A stretch of DNA of 17,725 bases. It comes from Oscillospiraceae bacterium. Lineage in GTDB: Bacteria > Bacillota > Clostridia > Oscillospirales > Ruminococcaceae. Under the pieces are notes generated by a model. The model made no database searches, was not told where the DNA came from, and saw only the letters and a list, made by a program, of their open reading frames with translations. The translations under genes and the position numbers were made by a program. Below are positions 15,247 to 17,725 of the stretch, one piece after another. Position 1 is the first letter of the stretch, and each line of letters opens with the position of its first letter. The stretch is from positions 1 through 17,725 of the forward strand of contig SVMQ01000018.1 in NCBI GenBank assembly GCA_015067375.1, given 5' to 3'.

Positions 15247-16109
15247 AGAAATACGATGCCATACCCGTCCTGCGCGGTCTTAATATGAATATCAGCAGGG
15301 GCGACGTGTACGGTTTTCTCGGCCGCAACGGAAGCGGCAAGACCACCACGATGAACATTATCACAAACATTATTCCTAAAGACAGCGGCGAGATACTTCT
15401 CGGTGACGGTCAGCCTGTAACTGTCGGATATCTGCCCGAAAGCCCTGTTATTTACGGATATATGACGGCGAAAGAGTATCTTGAGTATATCGCATACTGC
15501 TGCCGATACAGCGGAGATGTTGACAAGCGCGTGAATGAGGTGCTTGATATCGTGGGGCTTTCCGCTTCGCGCAATATGCGCGCAAAGACATTCTCACGCG
15601 GCATGACGCAGAGGCTTGGCATGGGCGCGGCTATTATCGGCAATCCTGAGCTGCTGCTGTTTGATGAGCCTACTTCCGCGCTCGACCCACAGGGACGCGC
15701 AGAGGTCATAGAGATAATCAACCGCCTGAAAAGCACGGGCGCGACGATAATACTTTCCACGCATATCCTGCATGATGTTGAGCGAGTTGCGAATAAGATA
15801 GGTATCATGAACAACGGCGTCATTGCAGAGGAGGGTGCGATAAGCGAGCTGCTGAAAAAATACAGCGCGTCCAGAATTACGCTGCACATCCGCGACCTTA
15901 CACACGAGAACAAACTGAAGCTGCTTGCGGTGGATTTTGCCGCGGCTGCATTTGACCCTAACAGCGGAATGTTCGCTTTCAGCGCGGATGACCTTGACGA
16001 ATGTACGACGAGACTGCTGCGGATGCTTGCAGACGAGCAGATAATGCCGTCCGATATCTCAATAGGTACAGCTTCGCTCGAAGAGGTATACAGAAAGGTG
16101 GTGGGCTGA
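15222..16109 (+). CDS. ABC transporter ATP-binding protein (ABC-2 type)
   Basis: The 295-residue cytoplasmic ATPase shows Walker A GRNGSGKT (34-41), an ABC signature of the degenerate form FSRGMTQ (124-130), Walker B LLLFDEP (144-150) followed by TSALDP, and the switch His181 in LSTHILHD. The helical domain has GYLPESPVIYGYMT (69-82), the form seen in ABC-2 type exporters without a canonical Q-loop glutamine. The start is TTG at 15222, with GAGG (15211-15214) 7 bases upstream; no in-frame ATG nearby fits. The stop overlaps the permease start (TGATG), so the two are translationally coupled subunits of one transporter. Substrate unknown. Confidence 0.93.
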   Translation: MVSIRNLVKKYDAIPVLRGLNMNISRGDVYGFLGRNGSGKTTTMNIITNIIPKDSGEILLGDGQPVTVGYLPESPVIYGYMTAKEYLEYIAYCCRYSGDVDKRVNEVLDIVGLSASRNMRAKTFSRGMTQRLGMGAAIIGNPELLLFDEPTSALDPQGRAEVIEIINRLKSTGATIILSTHILHDVERVANKIGIMNNGVIAEEGAISELLKKYSASRITLHIRDLTHENKLKLLAVDFAAAAFDPNSGMFAFSADDLDECTTRLLRMLADEQIMPSDISIGTASLEEVYRKVVG

Positions 16110-16957
16110 TGGGCGCTTATAAATTCGGTTTTCAGAAAGAGTGGTACCATTTCGGCCGTACCTTCCGTTTTGGCGGTATACTTATCGCGCTGTTTTCTGT
16201 AGCAATTGCAAATCCGCTCATGATAAAGGCTGTGGTGGCTATGCTGGGAGCGATCGGCGAATCTCCCACGGAGATGATGGCGGATGCGGCGATGCCTGAC
16301 ATGGGACTTGGAGATCTGGTGATGGAGTACACGAGTGGCGTGGTGTTTGGCGCGGCACTTTCCGATCTTTGCAATACCGCGCTGCTTGTAATTCTTCTGT
16401 TGCTTATGTCGCCGTTTGGCGGAGAACAGAAAAAGCGTGCGACTCTCATCCCGTCCTGCAGCGGTCTTGATAACAAGTATTATCTCATACCTAAATTCGT
16501 CCTGTATCCTGCAATAATTTTCGTCACGACTTTTTTTGCAGGCATATTGGCGGGACTTATCTGCAATGCGATGTTCCCTCAGCCCGTCGGTTTCGGATAT
16601 ATGCTTCTCGGCTCGGTGCTTTGCGCGATATATCTTACGTTCATCGTTGTGATCTATATGGCGCTTGGCCTGTGTACCAGCCGTCCGGGTATCATGACTA
16701 TCGTTATATATTTCGGTCAGGGGCTGATAAATAGTATACTTCTTGCACTGGGTCTTGAACGCTTCAATCCATTTACGCTGTACAGTGTATTTACCTATCA
16801 GCTTTATGATGCGGAGTTTTCTCTCGGCAGCGAGGCTGCAAGCATCATTGTTGGTATCGTTCTTTCGGTGGTCATTGCCGTCATGATGTATTTCCTTACT
16901 CTGGCAGTTCTTAAAAACAAGAGGATAAATAACCAAGAGGATAGACCTGAGTTTTAA
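16109..16957 (+). CDS. ABC-2 type transporter permease
   Basis: The 282-residue product has about six predicted membrane helices: one near the N-terminus (about 22-46), and others around 78-100, 128-150, 158-182, 188-212 and 240-266, with cytoplasmic basic ends. It starts inside the ATPase stop codon (TGATG overlap), so synthesis is coupled. It is the likely membrane partner of the ATPase at 15222-16109. I see no family motif that tells the substrate; the pair could be a small exporter for a drug, peptide or lipid-like molecule. A strong hairpin terminator follows. Confidence 0.88.
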   Translation: MGAYKFGFQKEWYHFGRTFRFGGILIALFSVAIANPLMIKAVVAMLGAIGESPTEMMADAAMPDMGLGDLVMEYTSGVVFGAALSDLCNTALLVILLLLMSPFGGEQKKRATLIPSCSGLDNKYYLIPKFVLYPAIIFVTTFFAGILAGLICNAMFPQPVGFGYMLLGSVLCAIYLTFIVVIYMALGLCTSRPGIMTIVIYFGQGLINSILLALGLERFNPFTLYSVFTYQLYDAEFSLGSEAASIIVGIVLSVVIAVMMYFLTLAVLKNKRINNQEDRPEF

Positions 16958-16969
16958 TTACAACTAGTA

Positions 16970-17010
16970 TAAAACTGCTTTTGCTGTCATGCAAAGGCAG
17001 TTTTATTTTA
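16970..17010 (+). terminator. Terminator after the ABC transporter unit
   Basis: TAAAACTGCTTTTGC (16970-16984) and GCAAAGGCAGTTTTA (16991-17005) form a 15-bp stem with one G-U pair and a 6-base loop, followed by TTTTA. The A and T flanks make it usable on both strands. Confidence 0.85.
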
Positions 17011-17124
17011 TAAAGGGATATCAGGTCTTTTGGTGATGGTGTAGCTAAGGTGCGTTGTGGCTGCAATAATAAACAGTGTCAGGATATTTTGGTCATAATA
17101 ATGAAAATAAACGCTTATAAACAC

Positions 17125-17153
17125 TTGACAATATCTGACGGCTATGCTATAAT
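17125..17153 (+). promoter_or_regulatory. Consensus sigma-A promoter of the symporter gene
   Basis: TTGACA (17125-17130) and TATAAT (17148-17153) are separated by 17 bases, a second perfect consensus promoter in the window. Transcription would start near 17160. The leader of about 67 bases contains AAAGCT/AGCTTT arms (17177-17182, 17197-17202) that could form a small hairpin. Confidence 0.88.
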
Positions 17154-17226
17154 TAAAAAGTTGCTTTATTGATTTAAAGCTTTTTAGCTACACAGCTTTA
17201 TAGTGACTTATGAAGGAGAGATGGAA

Positions 17227-17725
17227 ATGGGAATGCAGACGGCAATATTCATTATACTTGCGATATACATTGCTATGATGATAGGAATTGCTCTGTACAC
17301 ATCAAAAAAGACCAAGTCGGTAAACGACTTTATGCTGGGCGGACGTAACATCGGCCCGTGGCTGACAGCGTTTTCCTACGGAACTACATATTTTTCGGCG
17401 GTAGTATTTATCGGCTACGCAGGACAGTTTGGCTGGGACTATGGCGTATCTGCCGCATGGATAGGAATAGGCAATGCTGTGATAGGCAGCCTTATCCCGT
17501 GGTTCGTTCTGGGTAAGAGGACGCGCCTTATGACAAATCACATCGGCGCGAAGACGATGCCTGAATATTTTGAGCATCGCTTTGGTTCGGCGCGTCTTGA
17601 GAATATTTCCGCGGTGATCGTATTCGTGTTCCTTATTCCGTATACCGCATCGGTATACAATGGTCTGGCGCGACTTTTCGGTATGGCTTTCGATCTTGGC
17701 GAAAACGGATATATCTATATAGTAA
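17227..17725 (+). CDS. Sodium:solute symporter (SSS family), partial
   Basis: The frame is open from ATG 17227 to the right edge (166 codons seen of a family usually near 450-550). It starts with a hydrophobic helix (QTAIFIILAIYIAMMIGIA), then KKTKSVNDFMLGGRNIGPW, and a second helix region with FSYGTTYFSAVVFIGYAGQFGW, the typical SSS N-terminal arrangement with the GGRxxG loop before helix two. It then has GAKTMPEYFEHRFGS, another SSS landmark. These carriers import sugars, amino acids or organic acids with sodium; the substrate cannot be told from the fragment. Start chosen at 17227 because GGAG (17215-17218) is 8 bases upstream; ATG 17221 is too close to it. Confidence 0.9.
   Translation, partial: MGMQTAIFIILAIYIAMMIGIALYTSKKTKSVNDFMLGGRNIGPWLTAFSYGTTYFSAVVFIGYAGQFGWDYGVSAAWIGIGNAVIGSLIPWFVLGKRTRLMTNHIGAKTMPEYFEHRFGSARLENISAVIVFVFLIPYTASVYNGLARLFGMAFDLGENGYIYIV

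Noticed and set aside
15452..16936. Minus-strand open frame of 494 codons opposite the ABC transporter genes
   Set aside because: Covers two well-supported sense genes with coupled starts; composition is low-complexity Arg/His/Ser-rich as expected for a shadow.
17020..17092. Near-repeat of TCAGG...TTTTGGT at two places before the symporter promoter
   Set aside because: Short and imperfect; likely chance in AT-rich spacer DNA.

Overview
The window looks like chromosomal DNA from a Ruminococcus-type Clostridia (Oscillospiraceae). The protein at 3128-4306 closely resembles the Ruminococcus albus cellobiose 2-epimerase, promoters are sigma-A type with strong Shine-Dalgarno sites, and the housekeeping genes are Firmicutes-like. 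I place it no closer than genus level, and only by inference.

Layout. A short leftward gene runs off the left edge (1-168). It is divergent from secA (458-3064), which has a perfect consensus promoter. A hairpin terminator follows secA, then a cellobiose 2-epimerase-like gene (3128-4306) and a lipoprotein efflux-adaptor-like gene (4322-5407). These converge on a bidirectional terminator (5421-5450) with a six-gene leftward cluster read 11782 to 5458. Its order is der, a small two-helix membrane protein, plsY, gpsA, an Abi-family HEPN RNase-like gene, and a TerB_N/TerB_C-like gene. The first four are GTPase and phospholipid housekeeping genes; the last two look like an accessory defence or stress module appended to the operon.

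The divergent intergenic region 11783-12396 (about 610 bases) holds the leftward der promoter, a 108-bp element with imperfect terminal inverted repeats that can fold on itself, a run of further hairpins, and the rightward aminotransferase promoter. No protein gene is supported there. Rightward then come a PLP aminotransferase (12397-13584), trpS (13629-14627), rpmB (14837-15025, own promoter and terminator), a two-gene ABC-2 type transporter (15222-16957, terminator after it), and the start of a sodium:solute symporter (from 17227, cut by the right edge) behind a second perfect consensus promoter.

Most of the window is ordinary housekeeping DNA. The parts worth a second look are the Abi/TerB pair at the end of the der-plsY-gpsA operon, the folded element and hairpin cluster at 11901-12202, a hairpin motif shared between the two regions, an atypical nucleotide-binding loop in GpsA, a SecA without its usual C-terminal zinc motif, and a short leader ORF overlapping the TTG start of the ABC ATPase. 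I saw no tRNA, rRNA, CRISPR array or insertion-sequence transposase.
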